64,000 nucleotides of DNA from a bacterium (GTDB taxonomy: Bacteria; SAR324; XYD2-FULL-50-16). Below, in pieces: positions 49,801 through 58,071 of the stretch (the stretch's first letter is position 1; the number at the start of each line of letters is the position of its first letter). Below the pieces are notes generated by a model, which did not search any database, had not been told where the DNA came from, and saw only the letters and a program-made list of their open reading frames with translations. The stretch lies in the NCBI GenBank assembly GCA_024275165.1, contig JAJRZQ010000019.1, forward strand, positions 6,259-70,258, in the 5' to 3' direction. The position numbers and the translations under genes are program-made.

Positions 49801-51832
49801 TCAGATTTGGAAAAAGGTTTTGGGGCATGGGAATTTTGGTCTCCAAGACAACTTTTTCGATGTGGGGGGCGACTCGCTGCTTTTGGTTCAATTGCATCAT
49901 TTTCTTGGGGAATGGACAGAAGAACCAATTCAGTTGATGGATCTCTTTAAAAATCCCACCATTGAACGCCTTGCCGAGCTGATAGGGGGAGGCCCCTTGG
50001 AGGCGCAAACTCGGAGCGAGGCAAAGACCTGGCAGGGGGAAGAAATCGCGGTGATCGGCATGGCGGGGCGTTTTCCCGGCGCGGCCAACCTCGATGAACT
50101 GTGGGAACTCTTGTCCCATGGCAAGGAGGGGATTCGCCGCTTTTCCTTAGAGGAATTGCGTCAAGCGGGGCTGGAACCAGAGTCACTGGACCACAAAGAT
50201 TATGTGCCCTCTTTAGGTTGGTTGGAAGGGGTCGAGTTTTTTGACGCCCCCTTTTTTGGTTACTCTCCCATTGAAGCGAAAAGCATCGACCCCCAGCAAC
50301 GGATTTTTTTAGAGACCGCTTGGCACGCCTTGGAAGACGCGGGCTGCGACCCAGATCAATTTAAAGATTCGATTGGGGTTTTTGGCGGTTGTGGGTCGAG
50401 TGGCTATTACCGAAATCATCTCGCCCCCAATGAGAGCTTATTGGAGCAGTTGGGCAGTGTTCAGGTGGCGCTGGGCAATGAAAAGGATTTTCTCTGTAGT
50501 CGAGTGGCTTATAAACTCAACCTCACCGGGCCGGCAATGACGGTTCAAAGCGCTTGTTCCACTTCCTTGGTGGCGATTCACCAAGCTTGCCGCTCTTTGT
50601 TGAAAAACGAATGCGAACTCGCTTTGGCAGGGGGAGCGTCGGTGATTGACCCGATCAAGACGGGGTACCGCTATCAAGCAGGCGGGATTTTATCTCCCGA
50701 TGGTCATTGCCGCCCCTTTGACGAAAAGGCCCAGGGTACCGTTCCCGGTCAGGGGGTCGCTTTGGTCGCCTTAATGCGCCTGGAGCGAGCCTTGGCCGAA
50801 GGCTACCCCGTCCGTGCAGTGATCAAGGGTTCGGCGATCAATAACGACGGTTCGGACAAAATGGGTTTTACCACCCCGGGAATCAAGGGGCAGGCTCAGG
50901 CCTTGCGCTCTGCCTTAGAGGCCTCTGGGCTTTTGCCCGGTGAAGTGGGTTTGATTGAGGCGCATGGAACCGCGACAATTTTGGGCGACCCGGTGGAAAT
51001 GGCCGCCATCAGTGAAGTTTACGGGGATCGCGGCCCCAGAGGCGAAGCTTGTTTTGTCGGCTCCATCAAAGGCAACTTGGGGCATTTGGATAGCGCGGCC
51101 GGGGTGACGGGGGTGATTAAGGCGGTGCTGGCTCTAGAAAAACAAGTGATTCCGGGAACCCTAAATTTTCAACGGCCAAACCCCAACATCAAGCTGGAGG
51201 ACCGGGTCTTTCGCTTTAGTGGTCAAGCGGTGCCTTGGCCCAGCAAGGGGGCTTTGCGTCGGGCGGCGGTCAGCTCTTTCGGGTTGGGGGGGACCAACGC
51301 CCATTTGATTTTGGAAGAGGCCCCGAGGCCCCAGGAATCCCCACCTCCACAACCGCCGCCCCATCTCTTGGTTTTATCGGCAAAAAGCCAGGTCGCCTTG
51401 CTGCAAAAGGGCAAGGACTTGTCTCATGCCCTTCAGGCTCAGCCTGAGCTTGATTTGGCTTTGGTGGCCCAGACTTTGGCGCGGGGGCGCAAGGTTTTTG
51501 CTTATCGCGGTTCTTTGGTGGTCGAAGATTCCAAGGAAGCGATTGCTCGCTTGGAAGAGCTGAGCTTGATGGATGAACTTCCCCCTGCCAACCCTGTGGG
51601 GCCGGTTTTTTTGTTTCCCGGGCAGGGGACGCAATATGCGGATATGGGTCGGCAGCTCTATGGGCGCTTTCCCCTCTATAAAAAAAATCTGGATTATTGT
51701 GCCGAAGTCTTTGCCGATTTAACGGGGAGCGACTTTCGCAAAGACCTCTTTCCCAGCAAGGCAAATCGAGGTTCCGCTTCGGAGAGGTTGAGCCAGGTTT
51801 GGTTGACCCAGCCCGTACTCTTTGCCACGTAA
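46877..51832 (+). CDS. Hybrid NRPS-PKS, C-A-PCP-KS-AT(N) portion, ended by an in-frame TAA
   Basis: A megasynthase that activates one amino acid and extends it once with malonate. Order: condensation domain (1-430; WHHICNDLWSH); adenylation (470-940; YTSGSTGEPKGV near 617, FNAYGPTE near 749, TANGKLD near 936); carrier (FFDVGGDSLLL near 993); ketosynthase (1055-1480; VQSACSTSL near 1224, EAHGTA near 1360, GNLGHLDSAAG near 1398); and the start of the acyltransferase (FLFPGQGTQYADMG near 1576). The frame stops at TAA 51830 within QPVLFAT. A tentative ten-residue code read by eye is DIFFIGAIA(K); it starts with Asp, expected for an alpha-amino acid. No ketoreductase, dehydratase or tailoring gene adjoins. 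Strong Shine-Dalgarno at 46867. Confidence 0.9.
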   Translation: MSQQDTWRELSIGQKSFFFFYQAYPEAPVYNVSYFWTVEGELDPDRLGDCLAQIIEKHEVLRTTFHLKSGQPMGQVRSDLPLPFCVQEVGDWTPSQLEQWRQQENRTPFDLSSEVPWRWNCLLQKGKALWLSVTWHHICNDLWSHMLLMRELKHLYGGLDPFSPERPFYEAVEQKKKWLEGPRAAKQLAYWQERLVDAPPLEMPCDQPLSGVPRFEVGRLQEEVPPPIAQRLAELAQEAKTSEFTLYLSLLQLLLHRYSGQERFFVGAPMAGRSGDAFAHTVGYFVNIIAYEADFSGQLSFLQFLDIQHQQVRQSLRRKDYPFFLLLKQLGSRRDLQRPGVFQVAFGWEEPNSFLSPQAPMVSQEYGQRETWDLGSFKLRLTAKWQVTEFDLVLRIANNTNNLKIDLEYNRQLFSPQLAEDLLTSFQVLLSEVAQEANRPLSSLPLLSSEQRHRLVNQWGKGPGQRCDFGSFVGLVTDWATKQPRAPALEMEGQVMSYQELDHRSNQLARYLRQEGVKRGEIIGLYTQPALERIVALLAIQKAGAAYLPLDPSYPWDRLEFMMKDTQLNWVVGLEGMEVLGQGVKTFNVKEKSAQWRSCSGKPLQNQVGPSDLAYVIYTSGSTGEPKGVLLEHQGLVNLVCSLRGIYQIQPLSRVLQLGSLNFDISLFEIALALGSGACLVLAAREKLWPGPGLVELLAEQRVSHLFITPSSLAALPHGELPHLKAIIAGGEACSHGLVAQWGKGRRFFNAYGPTEITIAATTAEVSPEDETVPLGRPLANLNLLVLDQVGNLAPPGATGELYIGGPGLARGYLNQADLTGRRFVPSPLDPKQRLYQTGDLVRYRFDGQLLYLGRADRQIKIRGFRVEPGEIEVRLLRYPGIKQVKVIDNPPNSQLVAYYLPQGVAPSAAKLKDFLSEQLPPQLVPSGFVALTAFPLTANGKLDVLRLPLPYAEAQAEAESSPALEGQGGRAKVAQIWKKVLGHGNFGLQDNFFDVGGDSLLLVQLHHFLGEWTEEPIQLMDLFKNPTIERLAELIGGGPLEAQTRSEAKTWQGEEIAVIGMAGRFPGAANLDELWELLSHGKEGIRRFSLEELRQAGLEPESLDHKDYVPSLGWLEGVEFFDAPFFGYSPIEAKSIDPQQRIFLETAWHALEDAGCDPDQFKDSIGVFGGCGSSGYYRNHLAPNESLLEQLGSVQVALGNEKDFLCSRVAYKLNLTGPAMTVQSACSTSLVAIHQACRSLLKNECELALAGGASVIDPIKTGYRYQAGGILSPDGHCRPFDEKAQGTVPGQGVALVALMRLERALAEGYPVRAVIKGSAINNDGSDKMGFTTPGIKGQAQALRSALEASGLLPGEVGLIEAHGTATILGDPVEMAAISEVYGDRGPRGEACFVGSIKGNLGHLDSAAGVTGVIKAVLALEKQVIPGTLNFQRPNPNIKLEDRVFRFSGQAVPWPSKGALRRAAVSSFGLGGTNAHLILEEAPRPQESPPPQPPPHLLVLSAKSQVALLQKGKDLSHALQAQPELDLALVAQTLARGRKVFAYRGSLVVEDSKEAIARLEELSLMDELPPANPVGPVFLFPGQGTQYADMGRQLYGRFPLYKKNLDYCAEVFADLTGSDFRKDLFPSKANRGSASERLSQVWLTQPVLFAT
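51830..51832 (+). other. In-frame TAA inside the acyltransferase domain
   Basis: The context reads QPVLFAT-stop-YALARLW. Acyltransferase domains of this class have a strongly conserved Glu here (a -EYALARLW pattern), so GAA to TAA is the simplest change. Frame and length are otherwise intact. Confidence 0.87.
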
Positions 51833-51838
51833 TACGCT

Positions 51839-53878
51839 TTGGCCCGCCTCTGGATGGATTTCGGGTTGATGCCCTCGGCTCTGTTGGGGCATAGCCTGGG
51901 GGAGTATGTAGCCGCGGCCCTGGCTGGGGTATTTACTTTAGAAGAGGGGGTGAAGATCATCGCGGAACGGGGTCGCTTGGTGCAACAACTGCCCCAGGGG
52001 GATATGATCAGCCTGGAAACGGATTTAACTCAGCTTAAGCCCTGGTTGGAAGGGGATTTGGATATTGCGGGAATCAATTCCTTAAAGTCGATTGTGGTTT
52101 CCGGTTCCCGTGAGGCGGTGCATCGCTTGAAGCTTAGGGCGCAACAAGAGGGGGTGCGTTCCAAACGGCTGTTTACCTCCCATGCCTTTCATTCGAGGAT
52201 GCTCGATCCCATTTTGGATGAGTTTCGTAGCGTGATGCGGCAGGTAGAACTCAAACCTCCGAACATCCCCTTTTTGTCCAACCGTCATGGGGATTGGGCG
52301 GAAAAATATGGGCCGGATCAGGCGGATTATTGGGTAAATCATCTGCGTGGCCCCGTTCATTTTGCCGATTGCGCGGCGCGGCTTTTACAAGAAGAGGCAA
52401 AGCGAACTTTTTTAGAGGTCTGGCCTGGGTTTGTCTTGAGTTCGTTGATGCATAGCCTCAACGAGTTTACCAAAGGGCATAAAACCTTGCGGAGCTTGCC
52501 CACGGGCAGTGATGAAGATGAGGTTCGGCGTTTTTTTAGCCTCTTGGGAAAGTTTTGGGAGGAGAATGCCTTGAGCGATTTAAGCAAACTCAACCCCTCG
52601 GCCCGTCGCCTCTCCTTGCCGGGTTATCCTTTTGAGAAAAAATCCTATTTCGTGCCTCGTGCCGTGGCTCCGCCGGGGGCAAAAGGGGGAGGGGAAATCC
52701 TTAGGGTTGCCACGGAGAAAGCAGCGCCCCAGGTAAAGCAAAAGGCCGCGACTAAACCCCAGCCAGATAAACCTTTACCGAAGTTGGAACAAGAAACCCT
52801 ACAACTTTGGAAAGACTTTTTGCAACAAGACGACTTGAGCGTGCAGGATGATTTTTTTGATCTCGGTGGGGATTCCTTGATGGCGATTCAATTAGCCGCG
52901 CAATTGGAGAAAAAATTCAAACTCCCCCTTTCGGGGCATGTGATTTTGCAATATCCAACCCCTGCCAAGCTCGCCGCGGCTTTGCGGGAGCAACTCTATA
53001 AAGATACGGGAAAGACCCAACGCCAAGCCCGAGACTTGCGACAACAACTCTATAAACCTATTGAGGAAAGCCAGAGTCAAAAGAGCTTTCAATTTGTCGT
53101 TCCCCTACAGCAGCAGGGCCCAGGCACCCCGATTTTTTTGTTTCCCACCGGTGGGGGGTTTGTTTTGTATTATCGGGATTTTGTTCGCCGCATGGGGGAG
53201 GAACAGCCAATTTTTGGTTTTCAGGCTCGGGGGTTGGATGGGAAAGAGCCTCCCTTTGAGCGGATCGAAAGCATGGCTTCAGCCTTTATCGAAGAATTGG
53301 TACAACTCTGCCCTCAAGGCCCCTGCATCATCGGAGGGGCTTCTTTTGGCGGGATGGTGGGCTATGAGGTTGCCCGGCAGTGGGTTGAACTGGGGCGGGA
53401 GGTGGAACTGCTCTTTTTGATTGATTCCCCCGGGCCGGGGCAAATGCCCACTCGCTTTGACAACAATGTGATGATCATCCAAGAACTGGTGGGGGACGCC
53501 TTGAATCTAAATCTACAAGAATTGTCCTTGATGTCGGCAGAGGAACAGGTGAATTATGTCTTTGAGAAGGCGCGCTTAGCCAACTTACCCAATCTTTTGC
53601 CTAGAGAATTCGGCATTCCCTTTTTGACGGTGACCAAGGCCCATATGAGCGCGATGTTCGCCTATCAGCCTCAGGCCTTAAATCAACGCTTGCTTTATTT
53701 TCGCCATAGTGAGCCCCTGCAGCATTACCCCTCTCACCCCGAGCGGCCTTGGGTTGATTTATCTCAGGGAAACATTGATATTCGTACCATTCCGGGCAAT
53801 CATTATACGATGAACTTCAACCCTCATGTGAATTGGATTGTACAAGAAATCAAGCGGCAAATCTCTTTAAGGTCTTAA
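51839..53878 (+). CDS. Hybrid NRPS-PKS, AT(C)-ACP-thioesterase portion (after the internal TAA)
   Basis: This is the same reading frame as the preceding part; the first codons (YALARLW) still belong to the acyltransferase. It contains the AT active-site GHSLGEY, the malonyl-type motif HAFHS, a carrier domain (DDFFDLGGDSLMAIQL) and a type I thioesterase with GGASFGGMVGYE and a late GNHYTM for its His. So one gene of about 2330 codons is predicted, 46877-53878. The nearest in-frame starts have no Shine-Dalgarno sequence. As drawn, the acyltransferase is split, so no extended product is expected unless the stop is read through or erroneous. Confidence 0.88.
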   Translation: MARLWMDFGLMPSALLGHSLGEYVAAALAGVFTLEEGVKIIAERGRLVQQLPQGDMISLETDLTQLKPWLEGDLDIAGINSLKSIVVSGSREAVHRLKLRAQQEGVRSKRLFTSHAFHSRMLDPILDEFRSVMRQVELKPPNIPFLSNRHGDWAEKYGPDQADYWVNHLRGPVHFADCAARLLQEEAKRTFLEVWPGFVLSSLMHSLNEFTKGHKTLRSLPTGSDEDEVRRFFSLLGKFWEENALSDLSKLNPSARRLSLPGYPFEKKSYFVPRAVAPPGAKGGGEILRVATEKAAPQVKQKAATKPQPDKPLPKLEQETLQLWKDFLQQDDLSVQDDFFDLGGDSLMAIQLAAQLEKKFKLPLSGHVILQYPTPAKLAAALREQLYKDTGKTQRQARDLRQQLYKPIEESQSQKSFQFVVPLQQQGPGTPIFLFPTGGGFVLYYRDFVRRMGEEQPIFGFQARGLDGKEPPFERIESMASAFIEELVQLCPQGPCIIGGASFGGMVGYEVARQWVELGREVELLFLIDSPGPGQMPTRFDNNVMIIQELVGDALNLNLQELSLMSAEEQVNYVFEKARLANLPNLLPREFGIPFLTVTKAHMSAMFAYQPQALNQRLLYFRHSEPLQHYPSHPERPWVDLSQGNIDIRTIPGNHYTMNFNPHVNWIVQEIKRQISLRS

Positions 53879-53927
53879 AGCCGTGGAGTTGTTTGCCTGA
53901 AAGAAGCGAACCCCTGACGGGATTGAA

Positions 53928-54137
53928 GGAAACTCTGAAAAACGCGGAGGTTCCCAGCAAGGCAGGGATGCCTTGCTAAATCAACAAGTTACACTTTTTG
54001 ATTTGCCTTGAGGTTGTGGGTTTTATTTCCAACCGAAAAGACTGAAAAACTCGACGCGCCCCCAGGGCTATAATCAGCCCGAAGGCACGAACCTACCGCT
54101 TGCACAAGCGGTAGGCAAGGACTTTTTCAGAGGTTCC
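53928..54137. repeat. Dispersed hairpin repeat, copy 2 (210 bp)
   Basis: Lies between the convergent NRPS-PKS and histidine kinase genes. Ends are GGAAACTCTGAAAAAC (left) and TTTTTCAGAGGTTCC (right). Flanks are TGAA (53924) and TTAA (54138), one base different, so the duplication is uncertain. The right flank includes the kinase's stop codon. A 12-bp stem (CCTACCGCTTG / CAAGCGGTAGG, loop CA) sits near the right end, and the core resembles copies 1 and 3. It could end transcription from both sides. Confidence 0.85.
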
Positions 54138-55823
54138 TTAAGTTAGGGCGGGGGGTTGTATTTCCTTGGCTCTGCTGATCAAGGGCAGGTTGATGATAAA
54201 GCGAGTGCCTTCGCCTAGGGTGGATTCGCAGGAAATCGTACCTTGCATTTTTTGCCGCACCAGACTGTAGACAATGTTGAGCCCCAACCCCGTGCCACCT
54301 TGATTCCTTCGGGTGGTAAAAAAGGGCTCGAAGATATGAGGCAGGCTTTCTGGTTGGATGCCCTTTCCGTTATCGGCTAAGATGAGTTGAACCTCTTCGT
54401 CTTGCAGTTTCGCCTGGATGCTGATTTTCGGGTTTTTTGCAGTAGCGTGAAAAGCGTGGAGCAGGGCATTTTGAATGAGGTTGATGATGACCTGGGAAAA
54501 GGCCCCTGGGTAGCCCGTGATGTTAATGTTTGGGTCACAGTCGATATCCAACTCCGGCTTGAGCTTTTTGAGTTCCGGCTCAATGCTGGCTAAGGTCATC
54601 TTTAAATAGGTGAGCAGGTTAAACTTTTGCCGCTCAAAATAGCTCTGGTCTGCCGCGACTTTCTTAAAATTGGTGATTAATTCGGTTGCCCGCTCAATAT
54701 TGACGCTCAGCAAGTCGCTGTGTTCTTTGGCCTTGCTCAAAAAAGCAGAAAAATCCTTCTCGGTCATGGTTCCCGCGGCGTATTTTTTAGCCAGGTCCCG
54801 AATCCGATTTTTCAAATAGGAGTTGGCCGTTACGCTCACGCCTAAGGGGGTGTTTAACTCATGGGCCACTCCGGCGACCAAGCGGCCTAAACTGGCCATG
54901 GTTTCGGATTCAATGAGCATTCCTTGGGCTTCTTCGAGTTGTTCGAGTAAGGTTTCCAATTCCAAATTGGTGTTTTCCAATTTGGTTTGGTATTGCAGCA
55001 TTTCTTGGCTGCGTTTTTCTTGTTCCGAAATTTGAGTTTTTAGTCGTTCCGCCTCGCGAACCTTTTCAATGCGTTGTGTTGTGTTTTCTTCGATTTTATC
55101 TAAGAGTCGATTTACGGTTGTGGCGAGCAAGGAAAATTCATCCTTGCGGGCATTGGGCGGAGCAATGCGTTGGGTGGAGGTTTCTTCCAAAGAAAGATTG
55201 TTCAACTCCGCAACTAGGTGTAAGAAGGGATGGGTGATGATCCGGTGGAAGACAAAAAGGAGAATCAAGGCGAGAATAAAATTTCTTGCCAGTCCATAGC
55301 CGACGATTAAAATCGCTCGCTCAAAGAATTCAGCGCCTTTGGAGTAGGTATCCAATTCAACCTGAATGCGGCCAGCGGGCTGGAACTTCGCCATGGAAAA
55401 CAGGTCGGTTGGTCGGGGTTGGAATTTAAGATCTAAACTGTAAGGGGTGGTGGGGCCAAAAATGAAATTCACTAATTTACGGTAGGGCCCCTCTCTGAGC
55501 GAGCTTTGGCGAAAGGCGAGTAAATTATTGTTTTTGGTATAAATTTCAACCTTATAGACTGATTTGACTTCAAAAAGCCCGATGAGCAGTTCATTGGCGT
55601 AAAGGCGATCTTCGTAATAGGCGGCGCGAGAGGCGGGCTGGTCTAGGGCTTCTAAAACCTGATTAAAGGTACTGTCGAATTTGTGGCGTACCAATTGGTA
55701 TTCATAGGTCAACTGGGCCAAACTGACCAAAACCCCTAAAATAGCGGCAATGGTGATGGTCCATTTAGCCTGAATGACCGGGAGGCGGTCTTTTCTGCGT
55801 AGATTGAAGGTTGGTTCTGGCAA
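54138..55823 (-). CDS. Membrane sensor histidine kinase
   Basis: The 561-residue inner-membrane sensor has a first helix (about 20-42), a periplasmic sensing domain, a second helix (about 168-193) and a HAMP linker (about 195-250). A coiled coil follows, then the H-box VAHELNTPLG (phospho-accepting His near 320), and an ATPase with NLIQNALLHAF, DNGKGIQPE and GGTGLGL. The sensed signal is unknown. It is divergent from the response-regulator/kinase at 55939, which may be its partner. Confidence 0.9.
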   Translation of the reverse strand: MPEPTFNLRRKDRLPVIQAKWTITIAAILGVLVSLAQLTYEYQLVRHKFDSTFNQVLEALDQPASRAAYYEDRLYANELLIGLFEVKSVYKVEIYTKNNNLLAFRQSSLREGPYRKLVNFIFGPTTPYSLDLKFQPRPTDLFSMAKFQPAGRIQVELDTYSKGAEFFERAILIVGYGLARNFILALILLFVFHRIITHPFLHLVAELNNLSLEETSTQRIAPPNARKDEFSLLATTVNRLLDKIEENTTQRIEKVREAERLKTQISEQEKRSQEMLQYQTKLENTNLELETLLEQLEEAQGMLIESETMASLGRLVAGVAHELNTPLGVSVTANSYLKNRIRDLAKKYAAGTMTEKDFSAFLSKAKEHSDLLSVNIERATELITNFKKVAADQSYFERQKFNLLTYLKMTLASIEPELKKLKPELDIDCDPNINITGYPGAFSQVIINLIQNALLHAFHATAKNPKISIQAKLQDEEVQLILADNGKGIQPESLPHIFEPFFTTRRNQGGTGLGLNIVYSLVRQKMQGTISCESTLGEGTRFIINLPLISRAKEIQPPALT

Positions 55824-55938
55824 GGGTCTTTTTGTAAAAGCTTTTCATATCGTAAACGATTGGTTGCCTTTTGAGTTTGAGGTTGGTATTTTTACCAGAC
55901 CAAGTCAAGTTAATTTCAGTGTGAACCCACAAAAACCA

Positions 55939-57162
55939 ATGGCCTCCGACAATAAACTCATTTTCGCGGCAGATCCGGCCCCCTCTGTGTATCAAGAATC
56001 CTTGCCCCCTTGGAAAGTACTTTTGGTGGATGACGAGGCCGCGGTGCATGAAGTCACCAAGACGATTTTTTCCGAATACAAAATCCTAGACCGAGATATC
56101 GAGTGCATCAGCGCCTATAGCGCCGCAGAAGCGAAGTTTCGCCTGACGGAACACGATGACATTGCCGTTGCTTTTGTGGATGTCGTGATGGAAGAGGATG
56201 ATTCCGGGTTGCAATTGGTGCGCAGCATACGAGAGGAATTGAACAACCACTTGTTGCGGATCGTTTTGCGGACCGGGCAGCCTGGGCAAGCCCCAGAGAA
56301 GGAGGTATTTGTCAATTACGATATCAATGATTATCGGACCAAAACCGAGCTGACAGAAGAGCGACTCTTTACCACGCTTTTAGGCTCAATCCGCTCCTAC
56401 TGCCAAATTCAAGAACTCATTGAGGCCAACCGCAAGGCTGAAGAAGCCCATATTGCCAGGAGTAACTTTTTAGCCAACATGAGCCACGAGTTGCGCACTC
56501 CACTCAACGGGATTACGGGAATCGGTCAACTCGTTTTAATGCAAACCGAGGATGAGAGTACGGCCCACGAGTTGCGGATGATGCTCCAGTCGAGCTGGGC
56601 CTTAAATTCGATTTTAGACAACATTCTCAATTTGGTTTCCATTGAGAAGAAAATCCTGCTGCTGCGCAATCATTCTTTTTCTTTGCCTGAACTGCTGGAG
56701 GAGCAGCAAAAACTTTTTAGCGCCTCCCTACTGGTCAAAAAGCTGCATTATTATTTAGATCTCGACCCAGAGATCCCCCATCAGCTTATTGGCGATTCCG
56801 AGCGCTTGAAACAGATTATAACCAACCTGCTCAGCAACGCGATCAAGTTTACCGACGCGGGGCAGATTGGGTTATCTTTAAAGGTGGTGGAGTCCAAGGG
56901 CAACCAGATCGTTTTAAACATTCAGGTGAGCGATACGGGGGTGGGGATCAAGCCGGAAGTCTTGCCTTATATCTTTGACCCCTTTCGTCAAGGGGATGAG
57001 AGTTCGACAAAGACCTTTATGGGGGTGGGCTTAGGCCTCACTTTAGTCAAGCAACTCATTGAGATGATGGGGGGTAATATTGAAGTGCAATCCACTATGG
57101 GGCAAGGGAGCTTGTTTAGTTTTCACCTTCCCTTTGAACGAGACGAGTCGGCCAGCCTCTAA
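55939..57162 (+). CDS. Receiver-histidine kinase hybrid
   Basis: The 407-residue soluble protein has an N-terminal receiver (about residues 25-150) with DD (VDDEAAVHEV), a phospho-Asp in FVDVVMEED (about residue 80), the VLRTGQ Thr and a Lys in YRTKTEL. Then comes a kinase with H-box NMSHELRTPLNG (about residue 182) and ATPase motifs NLLSNAIKFTD, DTGVGIKPE and GVGLGL. The frame opens at 55774, but ATG 55939 is the first start that avoids the divergent gene's region; GTG 55921 is possible. There is no DNA-binding output domain. Confidence 0.85.
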   Translation: MASDNKLIFAADPAPSVYQESLPPWKVLLVDDEAAVHEVTKTIFSEYKILDRDIECISAYSAAEAKFRLTEHDDIAVAFVDVVMEEDDSGLQLVRSIREELNNHLLRIVLRTGQPGQAPEKEVFVNYDINDYRTKTELTEERLFTTLLGSIRSYCQIQELIEANRKAEEAHIARSNFLANMSHELRTPLNGITGIGQLVLMQTEDESTAHELRMMLQSSWALNSILDNILNLVSIEKKILLLRNHSFSLPELLEEQQKLFSASLLVKKLHYYLDLDPEIPHQLIGDSERLKQIITNLLSNAIKFTDAGQIGLSLKVVESKGNQIVLNIQVSDTGVGIKPEVLPYIFDPFRQGDESSTKTFMGVGLGLTLVKQLIEMMGGNIEVQSTMGQGSLFSFHLPFERDESASL

Positions 57163-57290
57163 AAAAATTCATCCTGGATTTTTGCCTTGTTTCAAGGCGG
57201 GGAACAGAGTTCCTCACCTGAAGCAAATTAACCGATTATTTTGATGGATTGGTTGCTCTGCCTAGCCCCGTAGCCTCCTTTAGTATTTAG
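57163..57290. other. Short intergenic stretch after the hybrid kinase
   Basis: No gene is visible. A small hairpin (GCCTTG / CAAGGC, 57184-57198) has no following T-run, so it is not a standard terminator. The rest shows nothing. The repeat at 57291 follows. Confidence 0.4.
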
Positions 57291-57501
57291 GGAAACTCTG
57301 AAAAACGCGGAGTTTCCCCGCAAGGCAGGGATGCCTTGCCAACTCAAAAAGTGGTACTTATTGATTCGCGTTGGGATTGTGGATTTCATTCCCCACCGAG
57401 AAGACGGAAAAACTCGACGCGCCCCCAGGGCTATAATCAGCCCGAAGGGCATGAGCCTACCGCTTGAACAAGCGGTAGGCAAGGAGTTTTTCAGAGGTTC
57501 C
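57291..57501. repeat. Dispersed hairpin repeat, copy 3 (211 bp)
   Basis: The clearest copy: left end GGAAACTCTGAAAAAC, right end TTTTTCAGAGGTTCC, flanked by TTAG on both sides (57287-57290, 57502-57505). The left 27 bp fold on themselves (GGAAACTC / GAGTTTCC) and equal the miniature copy at 19746. Further stems: GCAAGGCA / TGCCTTGC, GGGCT / AGCCC, and a perfect 12-bp GCCTACCGCTTG / CAAGCGGTAGGC (57456-57481) with an AA loop. The right TTAG overlaps the stop of the following gene. Confidence 0.88.
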
Positions 57502-58071
57502 TTAGTTTAAGAAGGCATTTAATTGCTCAAGGCTGTATTTTGTGGTGGGGTAAAACAACTGCAATTGATAAGGCGTGCCTTGAATCGGCCAGATCAGTAC
57601 CGCTAATTGGAGGGGTTCTTTGGTGTCGGGCCAATAGTGATGCTGAAAAAGCCAGAGCCCTCGCGGGTTGCCGGGGAGCTTTTTACAAAGAATGTGGAAG
57701 GTGGGTTGTCCGTCCAGGTCGCGAAACTTGCGCAAAGCGTTGCGTTGGGTTAACCCGGGGCGCATGGAGGCGATGGGGTGGGTTACATCTCGCAACTCGT
57801 CGCAGCGCATGACGATGACCGGGGTGAAGAAGGGTCGATTGGGCCACCAAGTCTGATTGTGAGCCTCGTTGAAGACATTTAAATCCCCCCCTTTTTGGAT
57901 GTAGTTCGCTGCTTTACGGGCGTGGGCGATAACTGCTTGAGGGCCTTTTTTGGCAAAGGCGGCGTAGATCTCCTTTGTGGTGAAGGAGGGCTTTTCCACG
58001 GCATGCAGCGGCAATGCCAGCAGGAGGGACAAACAAAGGAAAGGGAACGCCAGCTTACTTGGAAACAACAT
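57502..58071 (-). CDS. Exported protein with a single-Cache-like domain
   Basis: The 189-residue product has a signal peptide (FLCLSLLLALPLHA). The mature part has the pattern of a soluble single-Cache ligand-binding domain: an N-terminal helix (IAHARKAANYIQKGG), then strands with MRCDELRDVTHPI. Two Cys could form a periplasmic disulfide. It has no transmembrane or output domain, so it may act as a periplasmic binding protein or accessory sensor. Its start directly follows the stop of the SnoaL-like gene (TAAATG). The assignment to Cache is by pattern only. Confidence 0.65.
   Translation of the reverse strand: MLFPSKLAFPFLCLSLLLALPLHAVEKPSFTTKEIYAAFAKKGPQAVIAHARKAANYIQKGGDLNVFNEAHNQTWWPNRPFFTPVIVMRCDELRDVTHPIASMRPGLTQRNALRKFRDLDGQPTFHILCKKLPGNPRGLWLFQHHYWPDTKEPLQLAVLIWPIQGTPYQLQLFYPTTKYSLEQLNAFLN

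Noticed and set aside
1578-51832. Reassignment of TAA to glutamate
   Set aside because: TAA is an ordinary stop at many gene ends here (for example rnfG, korB, and the tightly packed ABC exporter genes at 7921 and 6186), where reading through would run into the next gene. TAG and TGA are also used as stops.
46257-57501. CRISPR array or insertion sequence for the hairpin repeats
   Set aside because: The copies are about 200 bp long, kilobases apart and inverted relative to each other, without spacers; no transposase frame lies within any copy.
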